Shown here piece by piece: positions 1-5,478 of a DNA stretch of 5,478 nucleotides. Position 1 is the first letter of the stretch; every line of letters begins with the position of its first letter. The notes under the pieces are model-generated. The model had not been told where the DNA came from. It made no database searches and saw only the letters and a program-made list of their open reading frames with translations. Both the position numbers and the translations under genes were made by a program. Source of the stretch: Synergistales bacterium Syner_01 (GTDB lineage: Bacteria > Synergistota > Synergistia > Synergistales > Aminobacteriaceae); assembly GCA_001604435.1 (NCBI GenBank), contig LVBO01000186.1:1-5478 (forward strand), read 5' to 3'.

Positions 1-626
1 GGGCGGTGGTGCACGTCGCCGAGGACGGCCGGTACGCAGGGTACATCGCCGTCGAGGATACGCTGCGGTCGCAATCGAAAAGAGCGGTGGAGCGGCTTCG
101 TTCTCTCGGGGTTGCAACTGTCGGAATGCTCTCCGGAGACCGTCGGGAGAATGCCTCCCGCATAGCGGAAGATCTCGGACTGGATCTCTGGGAGGGCGAC
201 CTGCTTCCTTCCGATAAACTGGAACACTTCCAACGGATTCGCGAGAAGACCGGAGGAACGACGCTCTTCGTCGGCGACGGGATGAACGACGCTCCCCTGC
301 TCGCCGCGGCGGACGTGGGTATGGCGATGGGCGGATTGGGGGCCGATGTTGCGATCGAGGCCGCCGACGGCGTCATCCTGAACGACGATCCGCTCGGTGC
401 GGCGGACGTCATCGAAATTGCACGGAAGACGCGGACCATTGTGTGGCAGAACATCGTCTTCGCGCTCGGAGTGAAGGGAGCGGTGCTGACGCTGGGGGCG
501 TTCGGAATGGCGTCGATGTGGGAGGCGGTCTTCGCCGACGTGGGAGTCGCGCTTCTTGCAACGCTCAACGCATCGCGGGTTCTGCGCTTTGGAGAGCGCA
601 TGCAGCGCGAATCGGAGGGTAAATAA
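1..626 (+). CDS. Heavy-metal (Zn/Cd/Pb-type) P1B ATPase, C-terminal part, 5'-truncated by window edge
   Basis: This is the C-terminal ~207 residues of a heavy-metal-exporting P-type ATPase; the reading frame is open to the left edge, so the metal-binding N-terminus, CPx membrane helices and DKTG phosphorylation site lie outside the window. Visible from the codon at 6: a MLSGD motif (about residue 41, the family's MLTGD), then FVGDGMNDAP (about 88-97), the hinge motif that closes the P-domain Mg site. Two membrane helices follow. The first carries QN and a lysine (ALGVKG, K157), the second an aspartate in FADVG (D178). In ZntA/CadA-type pumps the equivalent Lys and Asp of the last two helices, also 21 residues apart, define the Zn2+/Cd2+/Pb2+ (P1B-2) subgroup, so divalent soft-metal efflux across the cytoplasmic membrane is the likely role. 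The family call is firm; the metal is inferred. A terminator follows 41 bp after the TAA stop. No downstream partner gene is co-directional. Confidence 0.93.
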   Translation, partial: AVVHVAEDGRYAGYIAVEDTLRSQSKRAVERLRSLGVATVGMLSGDRRENASRIAEDLGLDLWEGDLLPSDKLEHFQRIREKTGGTTLFVGDGMNDAPLLAAADVGMAMGGLGADVAIEAADGVILNDDPLGAADVIEIARKTRTIVWQNIVFALGVKGAVLTLGAFGMASMWEAVFADVGVALLATLNASRVLRFGERMQRESEGK

Positions 627-667
627 AGGGTGAAGAAGTAGACGTATCCTGACCAATACGAACCGGA

Positions 668-721
668 AAAGAGGCCGCGGCGCGTCCCGAACGGGAGACT
701 TGCCGGGGCCTCTTTGTTTTT
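668..721 (+). terminator. Rho-independent terminator of the metal ATPase gene
   Basis: AAAGAGGCC (668-676) pairs perfectly with GGCCTCTTT (707-715) and is followed by GTTTTT (716-721). The enclosed segment can fold further: CGGC 678-681 with GCCG 702-705, and TCCCG 685-689 with CGGGA 692-696. The U-rich tail lies on the + strand, so the site serves the ATPase transcript. Confidence 0.85.
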
Positions 722-783
722 GCGTGTGAGTGGGGGTTCGCCGGTTTTTTTTCCCCGTTCTCCGGCGAGGCGTGGCAGTCCGG

Positions 784-826
784 AAAAAGCCCCCGGCATC
801 CGGAAGGTTTTGGATACCGAGGGCTT
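784..826 (-). terminator. Rho-independent terminator of the secreted-protein gene
   Basis: Segments 787-801 and 812-826 form a 15-position stem with 13 Watson-Crick pairs (mismatches at 797/816 and 793/820) around a 10-nt loop. Read on the minus strand, the stem runs directly into five T residues (complement of 784-788). It lies about 50 bp beyond the stop codon of the minus-strand gene at 875-2011. Positions 627-874 hold this hairpin and the opposing ATPase terminator; I see no gene there. Confidence 0.85.
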
Positions 827-874
827 ACGAGGAATATATCGTAACATTTTGGGGGAGCGCTTTGTTCAGGAGAA

Positions 875-2011
875 CTACGGACAGTTGGCCTTGACGCTGA
901 ACTCCCAAGCGGTTCCCTGTTCCGGGCCGTAGACGATCACGAGGAATTCATTCGCCCCGCTCTTGGTGAAGAGGCCGTTCTGCAGAAGTTTCCCCGTTCC
1001 GACCACGCCGCCGGGATAGAGATTCGCCACGTTCGGGTTTCGTTGAATATGGTTCATATCTCCCCGCCATCCGCTGTCGAAAACCTTGGTCCCGACAGGG
1101 TAGTAAATCTCGATCTTGTCGGGCACGTCGAAGGCCTGAAAATCCAGATCGAAGGTTGTTCCCGAAGGCAGAGAGCCTATGTCGTACTGCTTCCGCGTGC
1201 CCTTGTATCCGCCGCTCGCGCTCCGGAGCCACTTTCCGCAGTCGTCCGGAGTGATGGTCTGCGGGGGAGAGTCGACGATGTCTTCTTCTTTGATCCCCGG
1301 CGGAAGCCCTTCGTCCTGGCCGGTCACGGCGACGGTCTTGGTTACCGACAGATCGTAGTTCCCGGGCGCCGGAGCCACCTCCACGATCGTTTCATCCGTG
1401 TTGTTGCCCTGGTCGGTATCCCGTGTCGATGTATCCGGTCCCTCCACGGTGACGGTGTTGCGGATGCTTTCTCCGACTTTCCCCGTAACGGTGACGGTAT
1501 ACGTCCATGTCCACGTCTCGCCGACTTCCAGGATGTTGTCCTGATTGCCGCCTGTTTTTACGGCATCGTCGTTGTTCAAAAGCTTTCCGTTGTCCTTCAC
1601 TACCGGGTTGACCACAGGAACTCCGGATCTGTTCTGCACGACGACGGTATAAGTGAGCTGCGTCGGGACGCCCGCGATGATTTTTTTTGGCAGTTTCGTC
1701 TGCGCCGACGGCGCGGCGGGGGCCAGTGCCGGCGCCATCAAGGCGCCTCCTGATCGATCCGGAGAGGAGAGCATCAACAGAAGCCTGTCCAGATGCGTCC
1801 TCTGATCGGGCGTCATCCTGTCGCGAAGGCTTTGTTGTTGTTGAGGCGTCAATGTATTGTACCGTTCCACATACTCGCGCTCCGAAGCCGAGAGCCCCTG
1901 CTGGGCTTCGGAGACCAGGGGTGAAAGCAGAGCAATCAAGGCGAGAACCCCGAAAAGAATGCTTCCCGCTCTGCACGGCCACGAGCCGCGCCATGTACCA
2001 TCCCGTGCCAT
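875..2011 (-). CDS. Secreted protein with a DUF11-like domain and an unrecognised C-terminal domain
   Basis: A 378-residue exported protein of unknown function. Residues 1-36 look like a Sec signal peptide: basic start, hydrophobic core LFGVLALIALL, and probable cleavage after SEA. Residues about 40-82 are a polar helical segment (LTPQQQQSLRDRMTPDQ), then an Ala/Pro linker (90-105). Residues about 108-213 match a DUF11-type immunoglobulin-like beta-sandwich: LTYTVVVQN, then LEVGETWTWTYTVTV, then NTVTVEG. YDLSVTKTV (219-227) looks like the opening strand of a second copy that stops early. Residues 258-378 form a separate domain lying between its only two cysteines, C258 and C377, with PDKIEIYYP and DSGWRGD; I do not recognise it. 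The start is set by AAAGGAGG (minus strand, 2021-2028) 9 nt upstream of the ATG. DUF11 domains are typical of surface and adhesin-like proteins, so an envelope or extracellular role is inferred. No sorting signal or C-terminal anchor is visible. Confidence 0.85.
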   Translation of the reverse strand: MARDGTWRGSWPCRAGSILFGVLALIALLSPLVSEAQQGLSASEREYVERYNTLTPQQQQSLRDRMTPDQRTHLDRLLLMLSSPDRSGGALMAPALAPAAPSAQTKLPKKIIAGVPTQLTYTVVVQNRSGVPVVNPVVKDNGKLLNNDDAVKTGGNQDNILEVGETWTWTYTVTVTGKVGESIRNTVTVEGPDTSTRDTDQGNNTDETIVEVAPAPGNYDLSVTKTVAVTGQDEGLPPGIKEEDIVDSPPQTITPDDCGKWLRSASGGYKGTRKQYDIGSLPSGTTFDLDFQAFDVPDKIEIYYPVGTKVFDSGWRGDMNHIQRNPNVANLYPGGVVGTGKLLQNGLFTKSGANEFLVIVYGPEQGTAWEFSVKANCP

Positions 2012-2020
2012 GATGACGTT

Positions 2021-2028
2021 CCTCCTTT
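2021..2028 (-). promoter_or_regulatory. Ribosome binding site of the secreted-protein gene
   Basis: The minus strand reads AAAGGAGG, a near-perfect anti-16S match, 9 nt upstream of the ATG at 2011-2009. It supports that start, which also gives a complete signal peptide. Confidence 0.85.
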
Positions 2029-2202
2029 CTATTGTTCCACTCGACTACGCAAAGAGTTTCCCGAAATCCCGACGACGAAGTCGCGCACGTGTACATTGTC
2101 CGAAGCGTATCGAGAGAGAAGGGGAATACCGAAGAGAGAGAGTTCCAGAAACAAGCTGCGTCCCCAAAGCAAAGATCTTCGAATAGCGCATCTTTACGGA
2201 AT

Positions 2203-2231
2203 GCAATAGCAATAAGGGCGTCGTCTGTCAA
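2203..2231 (-). promoter_or_regulatory. Probable sigma70-type promoter of the secreted-protein gene
   Basis: On the minus strand a perfect -35 hexamer TTGACA (2231-2226) is followed after 17 nt by TATTGC (2208-2203), which is preceded by TGC, an extended -10 motif. The -10 itself matches consensus only in its first three bases, so strength is uncertain. Transcription would begin near 2196, giving a leader of about 185 nt before the ATG at 2011. The rest of 2012-2269 shows no convincing gene. The region just after the phosphatase stop has no terminator-like hairpin, so read-through from that gene is also possible. Confidence 0.5.
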
Positions 2232-2269
2232 GTCATCTGTCGCCAGGGTATTCTCCCGATCATCCTCTC

Positions 2270-2881
2270 TTACCCGCCGAGGCGCGGCGTCCAGTTGAGC
2301 TGCTTGACCGACAGGTGTTCCTCCCAGCGCGAGAGGACGTGGACCCCGCAGTAGTCCTGGCGGAGCGAGAAGAGTTTCTGCCAGGGGATGCCGAGCAGCG
2401 TGAAAATGATCGTCTTGATGACGCCTGCGTGGGCGACGAGCAGGATGTTTCCCTTTTCGCGGTCCAGGAGGTCGAGGAAGGCGGGCCACACCCGCTCGTG
2501 GAGGTCGAGGAAGTTTTCCCCTCCCGGCGGACGGAAGCGCGCGAAGTCCCTCCCCCTTGCGGCGAAGAGCTCCGGTTCGTTCTCGGCCAGCTCCTTCATG
2601 GACCGCAGCTCCCACTCGCCGAAGGCAAGTTCGCGGAACGCGGAAATCTCCTCGAAGGGAGCGTCCCGTCCCTCCCGCAGTATCCCGGCGGTTTCCGCGG
2701 CGCGCTTCAGCCCGCTGTGGACGATTCGGTCGAGAGCCCAACCTGAGAGCGCTTCTTTCGTCGCTTCCGCTTGACGTCGTCCCTCTGCGGAGAGCGGCAG
2801 GTCGGTCCATCCCAGGAAGCGCATTTCGTTGTCTGGCAGCTCCGGCCGACCGTGCCGCACAAGATAAAGTGTGGATTCCAT
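2270..2881 (-). CDS. Histidine phosphatase family protein (phosphoglycerate mutase-like / CobC-like)
   Basis: A 203-residue cytoplasmic enzyme of the branch-1 histidine phosphatase superfamily, which removes phosphate through a phosphohistidine intermediate. The RHG motif is at residues 9-11, with H10 the predicted nucleophile. The second arginine is R60 in HSGLKRAAETA, the acid is E84 in FRELAFGEWE, and the second histidine is H151 in VAHAGVIK. PGGEN (119-123) matches the family's usual PGGES. Length and the FGEWE segment resemble alpha-ribazole phosphatase (CobC) and related small phosphatases, but no cobalamin gene is nearby, so the substrate is open. The reading frame extends upstream to an ATG at 2947, but the ATG at 2881 is preferred: GGAAGGAG lies 7 nt before it and the RHG motif then falls at the usual residue 9-11. 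Transcription diverges from the dehydrogenase gene. Confidence 0.9.
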   Translation of the reverse strand: MESTLYLVRHGRPELPDNEMRFLGWTDLPLSAEGRRQAEATKEALSGWALDRIVHSGLKRAAETAGILREGRDAPFEEISAFRELAFGEWELRSMKELAENEPELFAARGRDFARFRPPGGENFLDLHERVWPAFLDLLDREKGNILLVAHAGVIKTIIFTLLGIPWQKLFSLRQDYCGVHVLSRWEEHLSVKQLNWTPRLGG

Positions 2882-2888
2882 TCGAAGA

Positions 2889-2896
2889 CTCCTTCC
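2889..2896 (-). promoter_or_regulatory. Ribosome binding site fixing the phosphatase start
   Basis: The minus strand reads GGAAGGAG with 7 nt to the ATG at 2881-2879. This decides between that start and the longer frame from 2947, whose 22 extra residues would be encoded across the divergent promoter region. Confidence 0.85.
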
Positions 2897-2903
2897 GAAA
2901 CGG

Positions 2904-2950
2904 TGCATTTCAATGTCGTTATACGGTACAATAACAGATAGATGCATTTC
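2904..2950. promoter_or_regulatory. Divergent promoter region with a dyad over both -10 candidates
   Basis: Between the divergent phosphatase and dehydrogenase genes, TACAAT (2927-2932, +) is a five-of-six -10 match for the dehydrogenase operon, and TATAAC (2923-2918, -) is a candidate -10 for the phosphatase. Both fall inside the inverted repeat GTTAT-N8-ATAAC (2918-2935). The octamer TGCATTTC occurs at 2904-2911 and again at 2943-2950. No good -35 lies 16-18 nt upstream of either box (TGCATT and TGCATC are in those positions), so activator dependence or weak expression is possible. Exact promoter assignment is an inference. Confidence 0.45.
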
Positions 2951-2970
2951 GTGAAAGGAGAACCGGAAAA

Positions 2971-3978
2971 ATGAACAGCAAGATGAACGACAAGACTGTC
3001 GTCGTTACGTGTGTTGCGTCGGAGAGTGTTCGAAGGGGTGTGGAGAAAGGGCTCGACGGCGCCGGAAAGGCCGTCTTTCTCGACGATGTTCCTACGGAGA
3101 AGAGGGGCGCGACGCTCTCTTCAGCCGCGGCGATCATGTCCTTCTTCTTCAATAAAGAGATTCGCGAGGAGGAGTACCCTCTCTTGGAAAGCGTCGAACT
3201 CTTCCAGTCCATTTCGACAGGGCTCGACTTCCTCCCCTTCCGCCTGATGCCGCGGAAGATGATTCTCGCATGCAACGCGGGGGGGTGGGCGCCCCAGATC
3301 GCGGAGCATACCGTGGCGCTTCTGCTGGCGCTGACCCGCCGTATCGTGCCGCTCCACAACGACCTGATGAAGGGAGTTTTCGGCCGGCACTCCTACTCGC
3401 CGGCGAGCCTGCGAGGAAAAGTGCTCACGGTCGTCGGGTACGGCGGCATCGGCCGGCGGACCGCCGAGCTGTTGCGCGCGTTCGGAATGAAGATTTACGC
3501 GCTCAATACGAGCGGGCGGACAAACGACGACGTGCATTTCATGGGGACGCTCAAGGAGCTTCCGGAGATTCTTCCCGAGACCGACGTCCTGCTGCTCTCG
3601 CTCCCTCTCGACAAGCATACCAAGGGGGTGATCGGCAAGCGCGAGTTGGACCTGATGAAAAAGAACGCGATCCTTCTGAACGTCGCCAGAGCCCCGCTTA
3701 TTGTCGAAAAGGACCTGTACGATCACCTGAAGGCGAATCCGGAGTTCCAGGCGGGGTTCGACGTCTGGTGGAAGGAACCGACGTGGGGCGGCGGAGATTT
3801 CGCCCTCGACCATCCGTTCCTGGAGCTGCCGAATGTCGTCGGCTCGCCGCATAACTCGAACCGGTGCGAGAACGACATGGAGAGCGCGACCCTCGCCGCC
3901 GCGGCCAATGTCGCGGCCTTTTTCGGCGGAGAGAAGATCGGCGGCGTCATTCGCCGGGAAGACTACATCGAAGACTAA
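2971..3978 (+). CDS. NAD(P)-dependent D-2-hydroxyacid dehydrogenase family protein
   Basis: A 335-residue cytoplasmic oxidoreductase that should interconvert a 2-ketoacid and a D-2-hydroxyacid using NAD(H) or NADP(H). The substrate-binding part is split around the Rossmann domain, as usual in the family. The dinucleotide motif is VVGYGGIG (residues 154-161). The predicted catalytic set is complete: R240 in NVARAP, E269 in WWKEP and H294 in GSPHNS, with D264 nearby in GFDVWW. Other family signatures are STGLDFLP (82-89) and AEHTVALLLALTRR (111-124). Length is typical of single-domain members; there is no ACT tail as in many SerA enzymes. Substrate could be glyoxylate/hydroxypyruvate, a branched 2-ketoacid or similar; sequence alone does not decide. 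The start follows GAAAGGAG (2953-2960) at 10-nt spacing; the in-frame ATG four codons later is less well placed. The stop is 13 bp before exodeoxyribonuclease III, so the two are probably cotranscribed. Confidence 0.93.
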   Translation: MNSKMNDKTVVVTCVASESVRRGVEKGLDGAGKAVFLDDVPTEKRGATLSSAAAIMSFFFNKEIREEEYPLLESVELFQSISTGLDFLPFRLMPRKMILACNAGGWAPQIAEHTVALLLALTRRIVPLHNDLMKGVFGRHSYSPASLRGKVLTVVGYGGIGRRTAELLRAFGMKIYALNTSGRTNDDVHFMGTLKELPEILPETDVLLLSLPLDKHTKGVIGKRELDLMKKNAILLNVARAPLIVEKDLYDHLKANPEFQAGFDVWWKEPTWGGGDFALDHPFLELPNVVGSPHNSNRCENDMESATLAAAANVAAFFGGEKIGGVIRREDYIED

Positions 3979-3991
3979 GGAGAGTGCCGTC

Positions 3992-4777
3992 ATGGCAAGG
4001 ATTTCGATAGCTTCATTCAACGTCAATTCCGTTCGCATGCGCCTTCCGATCCTGCAGCAATGGCTGAAGGATCGTTCGATAGACGTTCTCTGCCTCCAGG
4101 AGACGAAGGTCGTGGACGACGACTTTCCGCTCGCCGCGTTCAAAGAGATGGGGTATCGCGCCGTGTACCGCGGGGAGAAGTCGTACAACGGGGTGGCCAT
4201 CCTGACGAAAGCCCCGATGGAGGGCTTCGCGATCGGCTTCGGCGACGGAGAGGAGCCCGAATGCGAAACCCGCCTCATCCGGGGACGTATCGGCGACTTC
4301 TGCTTCATCAACACCTACGTTCCCCAGGGGAAAGCGGTCGACCACGCGGATTACGTCTTCAAACACCGCTTTCTCGACAGGATGAAGGCGTTGCTGAAAC
4401 GGGAATATTTGACTTCGGAAAAGGTCGTCTGGGTGGGCGACATGAACGTCGCTCCCACCGACATCGACGTCACCAGCCCCGGGAAGAAACGCGATCACCC
4501 GTGCTTCGCCCCGGACATTCAGAAGCGCTTCGAGGACGTGAAGAGCTGGGGTTTCGTCGATCTCTTCCGGAAGTTCCGCCCCGGCGAAGGCGAGTTCTCC
4601 TTCTTCGACTACAGGGTGAAGAATTCGCTCGAGCGCAACATCGGCTGGAGAATCGACCACGTGCTGGTCACGCCCGCCCTGGAGAGCGCCGCGGTGGACT
4701 GCTTCATCGACCGCGATCCCAGGGGGTGGGAACAGCCCTCCGACCACACGCCGGTCGTCGCGGTCTTCGATCTGTAA
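3992..4777 (+). CDS. xth: Exodeoxyribonuclease III / AP endonuclease
   Basis: A 261-residue Mg2+-dependent nuclease of the exonuclease III family. It cleaves at abasic sites and removes 3' blocking groups in base excision repair, and has 3'-5' exonuclease activity on duplex DNA. The family active site is intact: FNVNS (N10/N12), E37 in LQETK, Y109 in NTYVPQG, D150 and N152 in VGDMNVAPTDIDV, D222 in GWRIDHVL and D251-H252 in SDHTP. Length is close to E. coli Xth. The ATG at 3992 is preceded by AAGGAG (3977-3982), which overlaps the stop codon of the upstream dehydrogenase gene, so translation is likely coupled. A strong hairpin terminator begins 10 bp after the TAA. The residues and spacing leave little doubt about the family; whether AP-endonuclease or exonuclease activity dominates cannot be read from sequence. 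Confidence 0.97.
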   Translation: MARISIASFNVNSVRMRLPILQQWLKDRSIDVLCLQETKVVDDDFPLAAFKEMGYRAVYRGEKSYNGVAILTKAPMEGFAIGFGDGEEPECETRLIRGRIGDFCFINTYVPQGKAVDHADYVFKHRFLDRMKALLKREYLTSEKVVWVGDMNVAPTDIDVTSPGKKRDHPCFAPDIQKRFEDVKSWGFVDLFRKFRPGEGEFSFFDYRVKNSLERNIGWRIDHVLVTPALESAAVDCFIDRDPRGWEQPSDHTPVVAVFDL

Positions 4778-4787
4778 ATCTTGTACA

Positions 4788-4826
4788 CACGAAAAAGCGG
4801 GGGAGCGATTCCCCCGCTTTTTCGTG
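4788..4826. terminator. Bidirectional rho-independent terminator
   Basis: CACGAAAAAGCGGGGGA (4788-4804) pairs perfectly over 17 bp with 4810-4826 around the 5-nt loop GCGAT. An A5 tract on one arm and a T5 tract on the other let it work in both directions. It serves the + strand exodeoxyribonuclease III operon and the convergent minus-strand gene ending at 4849. Confidence 0.93.
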
Positions 4827-4848
4827 CCGTTTTCTGCCGCGACCGTTA

Positions 4849-5478
4849 TCAGCGGTCCTTCAGCAGCTCCTTCACCGCGTTGCGAACATCGGTCGAATCG
4901 CGCCCGATGGCGTTCGCCGCGTCGCGCATCTTGACGTTCGGATCGGTGTCCGCGGGCCACCCTGCTTTTTCGAGGATGGCGGAGAGTTCCAATCCGTACC
5001 CCGACGCTACTTCAGCAATCGAAAAACTCCCCTTCAGCTCGTCCGGGTTGGACGGCACTACTGCTTTCGGCGCGGGCGCCTTTGCGGGGTTCGCAGCGAA
5101 GTAGGCCTTGATCTGCTCCTTGAGCTCCTCGTCGTTCACGCCCTCCATCTGTTTCACGGAGACGTTCGTGGGCGAATCGGCCGGCAGTCCGGCGATCTCC
5201 AGGATTTTCGCAGGCGGAAGGTTCACCTGCCCCGCCACCTGTTCGATAGTCATCCATCCGAAGATGCCGTCCACCGGGTCCTTGAGAGCCTCCACCGACG
5301 TGGAGGCGAACGTCTGCCAGTAGCCCGTAACCTTGGCCGTGCCGTAGGCCGCGAAGTAGAGCCCCACACCGAGCAGTCCAACCGCGAGCGCCGACAAGAC
5401 CTTCTTTCCGGCGACCGAGAACTGAAGCGTTTTTTCGACCGGACAGCTCTCCGTGCACCGGCCGCAGGCGATGCAGTC
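4849..5478 (-). CDS. Membrane-anchored 4Fe-4S protein with duplicated C-terminal module, 5'-truncated by window edge
   Basis: The frame is open to the right edge; 209 C-terminal residues are visible, numbered here from position 5478. They begin with a ferredoxin-type cluster ligand set, CIACGRCTESCP (C2, C5, C8, C12). One of its ligands belongs to a second cluster if, as in most such proteins, another motif lies upstream. A transmembrane helix follows (about 28-47, LSALAVGLLGVGLYF). The remainder is a soluble tail with two related helical units, about 77-127 and 153-206, joined by an Ala/Pro-rich linker (128-146). The architecture resembles the 3' part of NapH-like or polyferredoxin-type membrane electron-transfer proteins; the partner is unknown. 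A TTG at 5397 could be read as a start but would discard the Cys motif, so it is not used. The gene ends in TGA and is terminated by the shared hairpin at 4788-4826. The ferredoxin motif and helix are clear; the full identity needs the missing N-terminus. Confidence 0.85.
   Translation of the reverse strand, partial: DCIACGRCTESCPVEKTLQFSVAGKKVLSALAVGLLGVGLYFAAYGTAKVTGYWQTFASTSVEALKDPVDGIFGWMTIEQVAGQVNLPPAKILEIAGLPADSPTNVSVKQMEGVNDEELKEQIKAYFAANPAKAPAPKAVVPSNPDELKGSFSIAEVASGYGLELSAILEKAGWPADTDPNVKMRDAANAIGRDSTDVRNAVKELLKDR
4861..5250 (-). repeat. Tandem protein-level duplication in the 4Fe-4S protein tail
   Basis: Visible residues 77-106 (DNA 5161-5250) and 153-182 (DNA 4933-5022) align without gaps with 14 of 30 identical positions. 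The shared pattern is I-x2-VA-x5-L-x4-ILE-x-AG-x-PAD-x3-NV. A more weakly similar helical stretch follows each (107-127 and 183-206), ending in IKAYF and VKELL. The copies have diverged at the DNA level, so this is an old duplication. Confidence 0.8.

Noticed and set aside
745..752. A T8 run that could be a terminator tail.
   Set aside because: No stable hairpin directly precedes it on the + strand; the nearby terminators at 668-721 and 784-826 account for both flanking genes.
714..932. A 72-codon open frame on the + strand in the convergent gap.
   Set aside because: It begins inside the ATPase terminator, crosses the opposing terminator, overlaps the end of the secreted-protein gene and has no plausible ribosome binding site.
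1392..2810. A 472-codon open frame on the minus strand spanning parts of two genes and the gap between them.
   Set aside because: It lies in a different frame from the secreted protein and the phosphatase, both of which have clear family motifs. Its composition is Arg/Gly-rich in the way of GC-rich shadow frames.
2882..2947. A 22-residue N-terminal extension of the phosphatase.
   Set aside because: A well-spaced Shine-Dalgarno sequence lies before the ATG at 2881, the extension covers the divergent promoter region, and it would move the RHG motif away from its usual N-terminal position.
3279..3285. A G7 run in the dehydrogenase gene as a possible phase-variation tract.
   Set aside because: It encodes the conserved Gly-Gly of NAGGWAPQ in a housekeeping-type enzyme, is only seven bases long in GC-rich DNA, and the gene is intact.
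3121..4314. A 397-codon open frame antisense to the dehydrogenase and nuclease genes.
   Set aside because: It is opposite two genes with complete catalytic motifs, has no convincing ribosome binding site or domain, and is explained by GC-rich codon bias.
4013..4960. A 315-codon open frame antisense to exodeoxyribonuclease III.
   Set aside because: It runs through the strong bidirectional terminator and into the next gene in the wrong frame, with no recognisable motif.
1..5478. Mobile elements, CRISPR arrays, tRNA or rRNA genes, and toxin-antitoxin or defence modules.
   Set aside because: I found no transposase or integrase motifs, terminal inverted repeats, spaced direct-repeat arrays or tRNA-like structures. 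All coding space is taken by intact or edge-truncated ordinary genes.

Overview
The window is a GC-rich bacterial chromosomal segment with compact gene spacing, strong AGGAGG-type ribosome binding sites and clear rho-independent terminators. A membrane-anchored 4Fe-4S protein at the right edge suggests an anaerobe. The general character of the proteins would fit a Synergistota-like or similar anaerobic lineage, but that placement is a low-confidence inference; nothing in the window is a taxonomic marker.

Layout from left to right. (1) The 3' end of a heavy-metal P1B-type ATPase (+, 1-626), followed by its own terminator. (2) A convergent gap carrying one terminator for each direction. (3) A secreted protein (-, 875-2011) with a signal peptide, one DUF11-like beta-sandwich and an unrecognised C-terminal domain lying between two cysteines. 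Its probable promoter and a long leader of about 185 nt occupy most of 2012-2269. (4) A histidine phosphatase (-, 2270-2881) whose start is fixed by a Shine-Dalgarno sequence. (5) An 89-bp divergent promoter region with a dyad over the two candidate -10 boxes. (6) A likely two-gene operon on the + strand: a D-2-hydroxyacid dehydrogenase (2971-3978) and, 13 bp later, exodeoxyribonuclease III (3992-4777). (7) A perfect 17-bp bidirectional terminator. (8) The 3' part of a membrane ferredoxin-like protein (-, 4849 to the right edge) whose C-terminal tail holds a tandemly duplicated helical module.

The genes do not form one obvious pathway. Metal export, DNA repair, 2-hydroxyacid metabolism, phosphoester hydrolysis, an exported protein of unknown role and an electron-transfer membrane protein sit side by side as small transcription units. 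I see no mobile element, CRISPR array, RNA gene or phage module. The parts least explained by known families are the C-terminal domain of the secreted protein and the duplicated tail of the 4Fe-4S protein. Neither amounts to evidence for a new system.
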